A DNA stretch of 64,000 bases from Anaerolineae bacterium (GCA_022822545.1 JAJEBE010000032.1:1-64000), one strand, 5' to 3'. Positions 25,215 to 34,293 are shown, numbered from the stretch's first letter. Numbers and translations are program-made. The notes: generated by a model from the sequence alone, not told the origin.

Positions 25215-27140
25215 ATGACCATGAGGCCAAAAGCAGACCTTGGCTTGTCGCGCGTACGAGCGCATTGGAGCCTGATGCTCCCGCTGCTGCTGCTTGTTAC
25301 TTTCATGGCGGCGCCGGGTCTTAGCGCCGACCTGATCTGGTACGATGAGTTGACGTCTATCAGCCACGCCGGCGGCGTGACAGGTCCCTTTTCGCCTTTC
25401 GAAGTGATGGAGTCCGTGCGCGAGCACAGCCCAAAACACAGTCCTTTCTTCTTCGGGCTGGTTGCCGGCTGGGCTTCGTTCGTCGGTTGGCATCATGTTG
25501 TCCTGCGCTGTCTGACACTCTACTTCGGCGTGATCGCGCTCGCCTGGGTTTTTCGCGTTGGCGCGGATTTCATGGACCGCTGGAGCGGCATTTGGGCGGT
25601 TGCCTTCCTGGGCCTGAATGTATTCTGGCTGGATTATTGGCACGAGCTTCGCATGTACAGCCTGCAATTCGCCCTGATCATGGCACTGGCCTGGCATTAC
25701 TTCTATCTCGTCAGCGAGAGGCGAAGCGCCCGCTCGCGTCATTGGGCTGGCCTGACGCTCAGCGCGGCGCTCTGCCTCTATGCGCAGCCCTTCACCATTT
25801 TCTTCCATGTCGGGCTGGGCATCTATCATCTGTTATTCGTCAGACGGTCAGGCGTCTGGTATCGCGTGACGCTGGCGATGTTGGTTGCGGGCTTGCTGTA
25901 TCTGCCTTGGCTGCCGGTCACGCTGACGGGTTTGACGTCCAAATTCGATACGGCTTTTGACGCCATCTCGCTGGAACAGGCGATCGGCGTATTTATCCGT
26001 CTGCTGAGCAACGGCAACCCGCTGATTCTCCTGGTCGTCCTTTCGGCTGCCTTGCTGGCTTTGCGCCGACGGGGTAGAGCAAGCGGCAGCCTGAGATTCT
26101 GGATTATGGCGGTATCGGTTCTTTTTGCGCTGCTGGCGACCAACGAGGCCATCGGGCTGATACCCTTGCGGCGCTCGCGATATTTCTTTGTGACCTGGGG
26201 CATGTGGGCGCTGGTCATCGGCAGCGGGCTGGCCTGGTTCAAGTGGCGCTGGGTCCCGCTTGTGATATTGGCGGTCTACGCAGTTTCGGGCTTGGAATTG
26301 CGGCGCGCGGAAGATTATCTGCTGCATCAAGGCACAGTGGGCGTTGTCCACGCTTATCCGCCGATGGCGGAATATGTCGAAGCGCTGCGCGGCAAAACCC
26401 AAGCGCAAGACTTCGTTCTTGGCTTTAGCGCTACTGACTTTGTCAACGCTCGGGGCAAGCGAGGCAAGTCAACGGCAGACTATTATATGGAAACGCTACT
26501 CGGCATCGACGGGACTTTCCTGCCGAGCAGCTTCCAGGGCGATATGCTGGCGTCAGACCTGAGGGCCAAGCTAGACGAGCATCCGCACTTGCTTTTGACC
26601 TACGATCCTTCCGCGCCGCCGGCGAATCTGGCCGAGGTCGAAGCGCTTTTGAAACGAGAATATCAGCCTTGCGCTCTTGTTCTGGATGCGCCGAGCCTGC
26701 GGGTCCAGCGCTTCGTCGATCGCGCTCTGACATGCGAGCGCGCCTATCAACCGATACAATACGAGAATGGCATCAGAATCGTTGACAAGTTCGCGGACCA
26801 TGACCGCGAGAGGAATGTCATCAGGGTAGTTACGGGCTGGGAAGTCGACCAGCGTGAACAGCTCGAATTATTCAACGTGTCGATACAGATCATCAGCGCC
26901 GATTGGCAGAATGCGCGTCAAGCGCCGGATCGACATCTTTATGATGATGTCTTGAAGTGGTACGAGGTCGAGCTATCGACTGCTGACCTGCCAGCGGGTG
27001 ACTATCGAGTTGTCGTTATCGTTTATGACCGCTATCAGAGCAGCGCCAAGGTGAGCAGCGCCAAGGTGAGCGGCGCCGACCTGACCACTGGCGAAGCAGG
27101 CACGATTCTGCCCGTGTATCATTTCACAGTCGCTGAATAG
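25215..27140 (+). CDS. Second GT-C (GT39/ArnT-like) glycosyltransferase, tandem paralogue
   Basis: A 641-residue paralogue of the preceding protein with the same layout. The first loop has LIWYDELTS with the DE pair, YWHELRMYSLQF matches the second motif, and about ten membrane helices precede a soluble tail. Over the membrane part the two proteins are only moderately alike, but the final domain (VTGWEV, QAPDRHLYD, DLPAGDY) is strikingly conserved. A short in-frame tandem repeat (SSAKVSSAKVSGAD) lies near the C-terminus. ATG 25215 follows the upstream stop by 3 bp, and a methyltransferase gene follows 8 bp downstream. Confidence 0.78.
   Translation: MTMRPKADLGLSRVRAHWSLMLPLLLLVTFMAAPGLSADLIWYDELTSISHAGGVTGPFSPFEVMESVREHSPKHSPFFFGLVAGWASFVGWHHVVLRCLTLYFGVIALAWVFRVGADFMDRWSGIWAVAFLGLNVFWLDYWHELRMYSLQFALIMALAWHYFYLVSERRSARSRHWAGLTLSAALCLYAQPFTIFFHVGLGIYHLLFVRRSGVWYRVTLAMLVAGLLYLPWLPVTLTGLTSKFDTAFDAISLEQAIGVFIRLLSNGNPLILLVVLSAALLALRRRGRASGSLRFWIMAVSVLFALLATNEAIGLIPLRRSRYFFVTWGMWALVIGSGLAWFKWRWVPLVILAVYAVSGLELRRAEDYLLHQGTVGVVHAYPPMAEYVEALRGKTQAQDFVLGFSATDFVNARGKRGKSTADYYMETLLGIDGTFLPSSFQGDMLASDLRAKLDEHPHLLLTYDPSAPPANLAEVEALLKREYQPCALVLDAPSLRVQRFVDRALTCERAYQPIQYENGIRIVDKFADHDRERNVIRVVTGWEVDQREQLELFNVSIQIISADWQNARQAPDRHLYDDVLKWYEVELSTADLPAGDYRVVVIVYDRYQSSAKVSSAKVSGADLTTGEAGTILPVYHFTVAE
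27038..27069 (+). repeat. Tandem 15-bp coding repeat
   Basis: AGCAGCGCCAAGGTG occurs twice in tandem and a third, diverged copy (AGCGGCGCCGAC) follows. It adds Ser-Ala-Lys-Val repeats to the GT-C paralogue and is absent from its neighbour, so it is probably a recent slippage event. Confidence 0.7.
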
Positions 27141-27148
27141 CTGCGCCC

Positions 27149-27808
27149 ATGATTCAGGTAAAGCGCTTCCTACGCCCGATTTACGCGCCGATTGTACGGC
27201 GATTCCACCGCGAGCAAGCATTGCGGCGCGATCACTCGCGAATCCGTGACGAAGCGCGTCGGATGATGGACGCGGGTCGTCCGGTGAAGATCGTCATTGG
27301 CGCCGGGCAGACGCGCTATGACGGCTGGATCGCCACCGATACGCCCGCATTTGATGTGCGCAGGCGCGAAGATTGGGCGCGGCTCTTCCCGCCGCAGTCG
27401 ATAGACCGCTTGCTGGCCGAGCATGTCTTCGAACACTTGACCAGGGCTGAATTTACCGAATTCCTGCTCTGCGCGCGGGGATACCTGTCGGCGAGCGGGC
27501 GCATCCGCATAGCCGTGCCCGATGGCAATCATCCCGACAGCGACTATATCGAGCGAGTGCGCCCGGGCGGCAGCGGCGCAGGCGCGGCTGATCACAAGGT
27601 GCTATACACCAGCGATCTCATGGCCGATCTGCTTCGCGGGCAGGGATATCACTATGAGTTGCTGGAGCATTTCGATGCTCGCGGGCGCTTTCATCGGCGG
27701 CCGTGGAACGCGGAAGACGGCTATGTGGGACGCTCGGCTGAGCATGATCGGCGGAACAAAGACGGGCAGCTCCGATTCACCAGTTTGATTATCGATTGTT
27801 GGCGCTAA
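27149..27808 (+). CDS. SAM-dependent methyltransferase-like protein
   Basis: A 219-residue soluble protein. VKIVIGAGQTRYDGWIATD resembles the glycine-rich motif I of predicted SAM methyltransferases of glycan clusters (COG4627-like), LLAEHVFEHLT is the usual post-motif, and YLSASGRIRIAVPDG follows. The Gly-rich loop is shorter than in classical class I enzymes. Its place directly behind two GT-C genes suggests methylation of a glycan or lipid-linked sugar, which is inference. ATG 27149 follows the preceding stop by 8 bp. It is convergent with lpdA. Confidence 0.75.
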   Translation: MIQVKRFLRPIYAPIVRRFHREQALRRDHSRIRDEARRMMDAGRPVKIVIGAGQTRYDGWIATDTPAFDVRRREDWARLFPPQSIDRLLAEHVFEHLTRAEFTEFLLCARGYLSASGRIRIAVPDGNHPDSDYIERVRPGGSGAGAADHKVLYTSDLMADLLRGQGYHYELLEHFDARGRFHRRPWNAEDGYVGRSAEHDRRNKDGQLRFTSLIIDCWR

Positions 27809-27863
27809 ACGCTGACGGCGCTATCGGCTCGCGGCAGCACTGCCGCCAATCACATGCTGACTG

Positions 27864-29261
<1,398 letters not shown>

Positions 29262-29439
29262 GAATCGCAATCTCCTGCAATGTGTCTGCTTCTAAAGTTT
29301 GGCAAGTCTACCGCAGCGAGCCGCGAAAGTGAAGCGGGGCCAGTAGAAGGAGTGGGGTTTGTCGGCGGTTGCATGGAGGGATCGGGAGTATGCGCGAGGG
29401 TATCGGATTGTTGTTGATTGGTTAGGAGTTTAGCCGACA

Positions 29440-29479
29440 TTGTCCGTTTGTCGGACAAGGGAAAACTCTTTTCGGACAA
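29440..29479. promoter_or_regulatory. Operator-like repeats upstream of lpdA
   Basis: TTGTCCG (29440-29446) and CGGACAA (29452-29458) form a 7-bp inverted repeat with a 5-bp spacer, and a further CGGACAA lies at 29473-29479. They sit about 180-215 bp upstream of the lpdA start. The arrangement suggests a repressor or activator site; the regulator is unknown. Confidence 0.4.
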
Positions 29480-29736
29480 AGTCGCCATTTGTGTGCCGGG
29501 CAGATTTTTGCGCTGGCGGAGAGGGGTACGTTGAGTGATGCCTGCAAGCAGGCGGACGGCGATGATGTCGTCATGGATATCGAGCAGGTTCATGGCCTGG
29601 CGGTTCTCAGTTGGTTGGGATCGGAGTCATTATAGCACAGGCGTTCTGAAATGAAAAGGCTGAAGGCGGCGATTTTGAGGGGTGACGAAAATCGTGGACA
29701 TGCCGCTCGTTTCCCCCGCCGCCTCTCCCACAAGGG

Positions 29737-29895
29737 GCTGAGGACAGGACAGTTTTCAGCGAGCAGAATATTGTCGTGTATCTTGGGCTTTTTCGGGCGA
29801 CCTGATAGGTCGCCCCTACAACTTTCAGCAAATATGATGCTTGTGATTGCTGTTCCGCCGCTTTCATATAGGAAGAAATCAAACCTGTCCTCAGC
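29737..29895. repeat. Inverted repeat pair flanking a 135-bp insert
   Basis: GCTGAGGACAGG (29737-29748) and CCTGTCCTCAGC (29884-29895) are perfect 12-bp inverted copies. CCCACAAGGGG occurs next to each arm in direct orientation (29728-29738 and 29895-29905). The enclosed 135 bp hold the GGGCGACC hairpin. This could be a small non-autonomous element or nested palindromic repeats. Confidence 0.5.
29795..29815. repeat. GGGCGACC/GGTCGCCC hairpin repeat
   Basis: GGGCGACC (29795-29802) and GGTCGCCC (29808-29815) pair around TGATA, followed by CTACA. Hairpins of this kind (GGGCGACC..GGTCGCCCCTACA) recur in intergenic DNA of many unrelated bacteria and resemble REP-type elements. That recurrence is from general knowledge; only one copy is in the window. 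Confidence 0.65.
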
Positions 29896-30027
29896 CCACA
29901 AGGGGTGGGCGCAGACATCGCACTTCGAGAGGGAGAGGTTTCATCGTTTTGAGGGCTCTGCCTTTCGGGGAGGGATTTAGTATGGGGGGAAGGCTCCAGG
30001 CAATTCGCCATCCCCCAGATATTCGAC

Positions 30028-30810
30028 TTAGGCGACGCCGCTGCCGAGTCGCTGTCGCTGGGCTTCAAACAGAATCACGGCGGCAGCGCTGGCAACATTG
30101 AGTGATTCTGTCGCGGCGGCCATCGGAATGGAAACATGCTCCCGCGCCAGCCGACGCGCCTCCTGGCTGATGCCGCGCGCTTCGTTGCCCAGGATCAGCG
30201 CCCAGGCGGATCGCCAATCGAAGGCGGAATAGGCTTGGCCCGCGTCCGCGCTGGCGGCGCAGATGGTTAGATCCTGGCAGTAGGAAGCGATTTCCGTCCA
30301 GGCGGCCTCGACTATCGGCAGTCGAAAATGCGCCCCCATAGCCGCGCGCAGGGCTTTGGGATTGTATGGGTCGACGCAATCTGGCGCCAGAACCGCCAAG
30401 TCGACGCCGGCTGCGGTTGCGGTTCGCAAGATGGCGCCGAGGTTGCCGGGCTCGCGGATGGCGTCAAGAATCAGGACACGGGTCGCCTCCATTGGCAGTG
30501 GCGGCCGCGGTATGGCGAAAACAGCAATGATGCCGGATGGCTGCTGCGTATCGCTGACGAAGCTGAGTATCTCTTCCTTGGCGGGCAGCAAATCGCAGTT
30601 GCGATTCTGCAACTGGGCGATGATGTCATAATCGGCGCGTTCCGCTGAATAAAGCGCGAGTTCCGGCTTGCCGCCGCTCGTTAGCGCATCGGCGATGAGA
30701 CGGTCGCCTTCAAGGACCAGTTTGCGCTCGCCCCGCCGCAGCCGCGCTTTTGTCTGCAGCGATTTGACGTAACGGACGCGCTTGTTCTGTGTGCTGCTGA
30801 TAGCATCCAT
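30028..30810 (-). CDS. TrmH/SpoU family RNA 2'-O-methyltransferase
   Basis: A 260-residue SPOUT-fold methyltransferase. The N-terminal substrate-binding domain (LVLEGDRLIADAL) is followed by the three SpoU motifs: REPGNLGAILRTA, LILGNEARGIS and IPMAAATESLNVASAAAVILFE, which form the trefoil knot that binds SAM. The target is probably 23S rRNA (RlmB/TsnR-like) or tRNA, and sequence alone does not decide. It lies downstream of the infC-rpmI-rplT operon beyond an intrinsic terminator, a common neighbourhood for this family. Confidence 0.9.
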   Translation of the reverse strand: MDAISSTQNKRVRYVKSLQTKARLRRGERKLVLEGDRLIADALTSGGKPELALYSAERADYDIIAQLQNRNCDLLPAKEEILSFVSDTQQPSGIIAVFAIPRPPLPMEATRVLILDAIREPGNLGAILRTATAAGVDLAVLAPDCVDPYNPKALRAAMGAHFRLPIVEAAWTEIASYCQDLTICAASADAGQAYSAFDWRSAWALILGNEARGISQEARRLAREHVSIPMAAATESLNVASAAAVILFEAQRQRLGSGVA

Positions 30811-30828
30811 GCAAGAGCCTCAATAAAC

Positions 30829-30855
30829 GAAAAAAAGGGTCACTTGGCGGACCCT
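30829..30855 (-). terminator. Intrinsic terminator of the infC-rpmI-rplT operon
   Basis: On the minus strand AGGGTC (30855-30850) pairs with GACCCT (30841-30836) and is followed by seven T residues. It lies about 30 bp after the rplT stop and before the TrmH-family gene. Confidence 0.85.
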
Positions 30856-30885
30856 CGGGTTAGTCTGCTTGATTTTGACGCCGGT

Positions 30886-31239
30886 CTACAGGCTTTGTTT
30901 CGCCAGGGCCACAATCTTGCTGAAGGTCTCGCCATCGCGCACGGCGATGCTGGCGAGGCTCTTGCGGTCCAGCTCGATGCCGGCGCGCTTCAAGCCGTGC
31001 ACCAACTGACTGTATTTCATGCCGTTGATGCGGGCGGCGGCATTGATGCGCTGTATCCACAGGCGGCGCAACTGGCGGCGGCGCTGACGCCGATCGCGAT
31101 AGGCGTACCAAAGGCTGCGCATCATCGCTTCGTTGGCGCGCTTGAAGTTCTTGCTGCGCGTGCCCCACTGCCCTTTTGTGAGCTTCAGGACTTTTTTGTG
31201 TCGGCGGCGTCTGACGAAGCCGGTTTTTGTTCTTGCCAT
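30886..31239 (-). CDS. rplT: 50S ribosomal protein L20
   Basis: A 117-residue, very basic ribosomal protein that binds 23S rRNA early in 50S assembly. Length and sequence are standard: MARTKTGFVRRRRHKKVLKL, GQWGTRSKNFKRANEAMMRSLWYAYRDRR split over the helical N-terminal extension, and LWIQRINAAARINGMKYSQ. It is the last gene of the infC-rpmI-rplT operon and is followed by an intrinsic terminator. In other bacteria L20 or IF-3 represses this operon through the leader RNA. Confidence 0.97.
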   Translation of the reverse strand: MARTKTGFVRRRRHKKVLKLTKGQWGTRSKNFKRANEAMMRSLWYAYRDRRQRRRQLRRLWIQRINAAARINGMKYSQLVHGLKRAGIELDRKSLASIAVRDGETFSKIVALAKQSL

Positions 31240-31311
31240 GTTTTTTCTCCGTACATGAAATGCCCGGCATCATATTGCGCCGGGCGGAATATCCAGATCA
31301 CTGGTCTTGGG

Positions 31312-31563
31312 CTAGGCCGGCGGGTTCGCTTTGTATCTGCCGAGATAGGGCGCGAGCCGGCGGATACGGCGTTGCATCGCCTTCTCGCCAACTTCCATGC
31401 GCTTGTCCCATTGGCGCCTGACGCGTTTGGCGGAGCGGCGGCGCAGGTGACTCTTGCCGCCTTTGGTACGGACAATCTTGCCGGTCGCCGTCATGCGGAA
31501 ACGCTTGGCGGTCGCTTTGTGTGTCTTGAGCTTGTACTTGGTCGATTTTTTCTTGCGTGGCAC
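31312..31563 (-). CDS. rpmI: 50S ribosomal protein L35
   Basis: An 83-residue basic protein with the L35 pattern: KYKLKTHKATAKRFRMTATGK and HLRRRSAKRVRR. It starts with GTG 31563, which overlaps the infC stop by one base (TAGTG), with GGAG about 9 nt upstream, so translation follows IF-3 closely. It is slightly longer at the C-terminus (APYLGRYKANPPA) than the usual 65 residues. Confidence 0.95.
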   Translation of the reverse strand: MPRKKKSTKYKLKTHKATAKRFRMTATGKIVRTKGGKSHLRRRSAKRVRRQWDKRMEVGEKAMQRRIRRLAPYLGRYKANPPA

Positions 31564-32105
31564 TATTGTTTCTCCGTGCTCTGCCTAATTTCTTTAGTCG
31601 GCGCCAAGATCATGAGCATATCCCGGCCTTCCATATTGGGGCGCTGCTCCACGACGCCTACTTCCCTAAGCGCTTCTTCAATCTTGCCGAGCCGATCGCG
31701 TCCAATATACTGGTGAGTGATTTCGCGTCCGCGGAAGCGCACGCGGAACTTCACCTTTTTGCCTTCGAGCAGCCACTTTTCGGCGCGCTTGATATCAAAC
31801 TGCAGGTGGTATTCGTCAGTCTTGGGGCGCAGTTGAATCTCCTTGACGGTCACCTTTACCTGGTTCTTCTTCGACTTACGCTCTTTGCGGCGCTGCTCGT
31901 ACTGGAATTTCCCATAATCCATGATTCGGCAGACTGGCGGATTCGCGTTTGGCGCGACTTCGACCAGATCCAAGCCGACATCGTCCGCTCGGTCTTGCGC
32001 ATACCCAATGTTTACGACGCCAATATTGGTATTGGTATCGTCAATCAACCGGACTTCTCGCACGCCGCGGATATTCCTGTTGATCCGGTGAGGTGAATTG
32101 GCTAT
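31563..32105 (-). CDS. infC: Translation initiation factor IF-3
   Basis: Encodes IF-3, which binds the 30S subunit and enforces start-codon fidelity. The N-domain (REVRLIDDTNTNIGV, LVEVAPNANPPVCRIMDYGKF), basic linker and C-domain (EIQLRPKTDEYHLQFDIKRA, MLMILAPTKE) are intact. The first standard start (GTG 32063) would remove the conserved INRNIRG segment, which is encoded in the same frame upstream. Upstream to the stop at 32126-32124 there is no ATG, GTG or TTG. ATA 32105 has AAGGG 10 nt before it; ATC 32084 and ATC 32072 are alternatives. A non-AUG start is a known hallmark of infC and allows autoregulation. The exact codon is uncertain. Confidence 0.93.
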   Translation of the reverse strand: MANSPHRINRNIRGVREVRLIDDTNTNIGVVNIGYAQDRADDVGLDLVEVAPNANPPVCRIMDYGKFQYEQRRKERKSKKNQVKVTVKEIQLRPKTDEYHLQFDIKRAEKWLLEGKKVKFRVRFRGREITHQYIGRDRLGKIEEALREVGVVEQRPNMEGRDMLMILAPTKEIRQSTEKQ

Positions 32106-32153
32106 AGCTACACTACCCTTAAACTAGATATGGCAAACAAGATTCGCGCAGGC

Positions 32154-32204
32154 TTGACAGACGCGCGGGCACAGAGTTTAACACGCGCGTCCGAAAGTTG
32201 TCAA
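32154..32204. promoter_or_regulatory. infC operon promoter inside a large interrupted palindrome
   Basis: On the minus strand TTGACA (32204-32199), 17 nt, then TTAAAC (32181-32176) form a good promoter for infC. On the plus strand TTGACA (32154-32159), 17 nt, then TTTAAC (32177-32182) use the same central bases. GACGCGCG/CGCGCGTC arms (32160-32167 and 32184-32191) lie between. The minus-strand promoter is about 70 nt upstream of the ATA start. The plus-strand one would run antisense into the neighbouring gene. Confidence 0.65.
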
Positions 32205-32228
32205 CTATGAGTCGACTGAGCAGAATTG

Positions 32229-32552
32229 TCAGCCGCCGATAGCGAAATCGAGTTCCCGAAACTTGGCGAGCGAGGCCTCGTAGGCGCTAATCAATTCTTC
32301 GTCGCTGCCTTTGAAGCGCCGCAAGGTCTGCTGGGCGCAAGCCGTGCAGCCGCGCATCGCCCGGTAGCTGTCGGTTTCACAAGGCAGGCAACCGTTCAGT
32401 TCGATCATCACCGACATAAGGGCGAGGACTTCCTCGCAGGTTTCTTCCTTCTGGGAAATGCGGTCGATCAACTGCTGCCATTTCGCGCCTCGTATATTTC
32501 GCAAGGCGGGGATGGCGTAATGCGGGAAGAGAATCTCGTTGTCTGTGTACAA
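32229..32552 (-). CDS. Conserved Cys-rich small protein of unknown function
   Basis: A 107-residue protein starting at TTG 32552 (AAGGG 9 nt upstream) with YTDNEILFPHYAIPALRNIRG. It has a conserved-looking Cys block: NGCLPC, then CTAC eleven residues later, inside SYRAMRGCTACAQQTLRRFKG, which suggests a metal site or redox centre. I associate this protein type with Chloroflexota, but know no function. A longer version from TTG 32612 is possible. It follows the arginase-family gene on the same strand and precedes the infC promoter. Confidence 0.6.
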   Translation of the reverse strand: MYTDNEILFPHYAIPALRNIRGAKWQQLIDRISQKEETCEEVLALMSVMIELNGCLPCETDSYRAMRGCTACAQQTLRRFKGSDEELISAYEASLAKFRELDFAIGG

Positions 32553-32631
32553 TACAGCTTGCCCTTTATGGTCACAATTGTAGAGGATATGTCTATTTTC
32601 GGCGGCGCGCAAGTCAAGGGCTGGGAATTTC

Positions 32632-33417
32632 TCAGATTGATTTCAGCGTGAGTATCAGTTTGCGGGTTGCCGCCAGCGCTTCGTCCCCGCCATCAAGGGT
32701 TTCGTTCCACAGGCTGAATAGAATCGCGGCCGTATTCCCTTGCGCCAGGACATGCTCCAGCGACTCCATGCATTCTTGCAGGGATGGGCCATTCGGTTCC
32801 GGATAGCTCAGCGCCGGCATCTCGTCACAATCGACGACATCGGCGTCGAAGTGGATGTAAAAGGGGCGATCGGGCAGGGTAGCGTTTCGCAGCGAATCAA
32901 GGGTCTCGTGGATGGAGACATCGCTAGCACGAAGCATGCCGCCTTCTTCCGGATCGAGATTGCGCACATCGGTGATGATCACATCGGCTTCGGGGATTGG
33001 CTCAAGATTGACGCCCCGCATCAAATGCTGATTGCCGCGCCCCACCAAGGCCGCCAAGGGCATGCCACCGAGGAAGCCGCTGGGGCTGGTCTCGGGGGTA
33101 TTGAAGTCGCCGTGGGAATCGTACCAGAGGACAGCCGGCGATTTCGCGGCCAAGCCTTTGACCATACCGAGGCAACTCGTGCAATCATTCGCGAAAACGA
33201 CCGGCAGCTTGTCGCTGTGGGCTTGGACGGCAGTGGCAAGGGCCCGATTGACCGCGACGACCGGATCATCGACGGCGCTGAAGTCCGGCCTTATGTCGAC
33301 CCATTCCGCGTCAAGCTCGTCCGCGATGCCGCTGAGACGCAGCTTGTCAACCTCGCGGCGCTCCGGTTTGGATTCGCCCAGATAATAAGGCACGCCGATG
33401 CAAACATATTTTGGCAT
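32632..33417 (-). CDS. Arginase/ureohydrolase family protein
   Basis: A 261-residue protein with the ureohydrolase fold. WYDSHGDFN corresponds to the DAHxD metal motif and HFDADVVD to the DxDxxD motif. The usual GGDH, which gives a His ligand to one Mn ion, reads ANDCTSC, so a Cys takes that place. Similar substitutions occur in arginase-like proteins of unknown substrate, so arginase activity should not be assumed. The start at 33417 encodes MPKYVCIGVPYYLG. Confidence 0.82.
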   Translation of the reverse strand: MPKYVCIGVPYYLGESKPERREVDKLRLSGIADELDAEWVDIRPDFSAVDDPVVAVNRALATAVQAHSDKLPVVFANDCTSCLGMVKGLAAKSPAVLWYDSHGDFNTPETSPSGFLGGMPLAALVGRGNQHLMRGVNLEPIPEADVIITDVRNLDPEEGGMLRASDVSIHETLDSLRNATLPDRPFYIHFDADVVDCDEMPALSYPEPNGPSLQECMESLEHVLAQGNTAAILFSLWNETLDGGDEALAATRKLILTLKSI

Positions 33418-33513
33418 TATTCGCTCCTCAAGGCAGCGCGGTCACTCATTGCGTAGTCTGGTGGAATTATAGTGGAGAGTTGCTGTCTGTTGACCGCCGA
33501 ATTGCCGATTAGC

Positions 33514-34152
33514 TCAGACGCCATTGAGATGAGTCAGCGGAATCTGGAAGGTTTCCTTAAGGAAGTGCCAGTGAAAAGCGAGAAATTCGCGCAACAGCGA
33601 AAGAGGGTAGGAAAGCGGATTTCGAATGCGATTGGCCGGCACGGGACTGCTTGTGGTTTCAATACCCTGGAGTTGGAAGAGCCAGCCTGCGCGCAGCATG
33701 TGATAACTGTCGCTGACCAGGACCGCGTCTTTCAAGCTCATATCTTCGAGAACGCGCCGGCTGAAGATGGCGTTTTCTTCTGTGCTGCGGCTCATTTCCT
33801 CGAGCAAGATCGCGCCTGATGGCAGGCCGCTGGCCAAGAGGATTTCGCGACAGGCGGCCGCTTCCGAGCGCGGATAGGATTCGGCTTTGCCGCCAGCGCA
33901 CAAGACGTAGGGCGCCATTCCCGCATGCCAGAGATCGGCGCCTTGAAGGCTGCGGCGCGTCAGGGCCCAGCCGGGTCTGCCATCGCGCAGCAGGCCAGCG
34001 CCGAGCACGATGATGACATCGGATTCCTTCGCCGTGTCAATCGCGCCGCTGTGGTGGATTGCGGCGATGAAGACGATGAAGTAGAGCAGTAAGGCGCAGC
34101 CGAATAGTATCACAATGCGTTTGAACAGTGCTCTGCGTCGATGTTGCTTCAA
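33514..34152 (-). CDS. Membrane-anchored YdcF/SanA-like protein (DUF218)
   Basis: A 212-residue protein with an N-terminal basic stretch and a membrane helix (about 12-32), then the DUF218 domain: ESDVIIVLGAGLLRDGRPG, APYVLCAGGK, SRSTEENAIFSRR and VLVSDSYHMLRA. Members such as SanA and ElyC are linked to envelope integrity and lipid-carrier metabolism, but the reaction is unknown. It probably faces the outside of the membrane. It lies downstream of nrdJ past a terminator hairpin. Confidence 0.82.
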   Translation of the reverse strand: MKQHRRRALFKRIVILFGCALLLYFIVFIAAIHHSGAIDTAKESDVIIVLGAGLLRDGRPGWALTRRSLQGADLWHAGMAPYVLCAGGKAESYPRSEAAACREILLASGLPSGAILLEEMSRSTEENAIFSRRVLEDMSLKDAVLVSDSYHMLRAGWLFQLQGIETTSSPVPANRIRNPLSYPLSLLREFLAFHWHFLKETFQIPLTHLNGV

Positions 34153-34225
34153 GACTGCTCCCCCCTCAATTTACAGATTGAGCCACTCAACGACTTTTCT
34201 GCCCCGGGACCATCGTCCGCTGCAA

Positions 34226-34252
34226 AGTGAAAGGGTCACCGTTCGGCGACCC
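34226..34252 (-). terminator. Probable intrinsic terminator of nrdJ
   Basis: On the minus strand GGGTC-G-CCG and CGG-T-GACCC form an 8-bp interrupted stem around a 2-nt loop, followed by TTTCACTTT. It lies about 40 bp after the nrdJ stop. Confidence 0.65.
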
Positions 34253-34293
34253 GTTTATTTCAGCTTGCGTCATGGCGCGGTTCAAGGCCTGGG

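Larger units (their letters stand above)
29262..30027. other. Repeat-rich intergenic region
   Basis: No convincing gene in 766 bp. It contains a TTGTCCG/CGGACAA operator-like palindrome at 29440-29458 with a third CGGACAA at 29473, a 12-bp inverted repeat pair at 29737 and 29884, direct copies of CCCACAAGGGG, and the GGGCGACC hairpin at 29795-29815. An open frame from 29593 leftwards has no recognisable content and runs into lpdA antisense. Confidence 0.6.

Noticed and set aside
27831..27846. GCGGCAG/CTGCCGC hairpin as terminator between the methyltransferase gene and lpdA
   Set aside because: The loop is only 2 nt at full pairing and no T-run follows on either strand.
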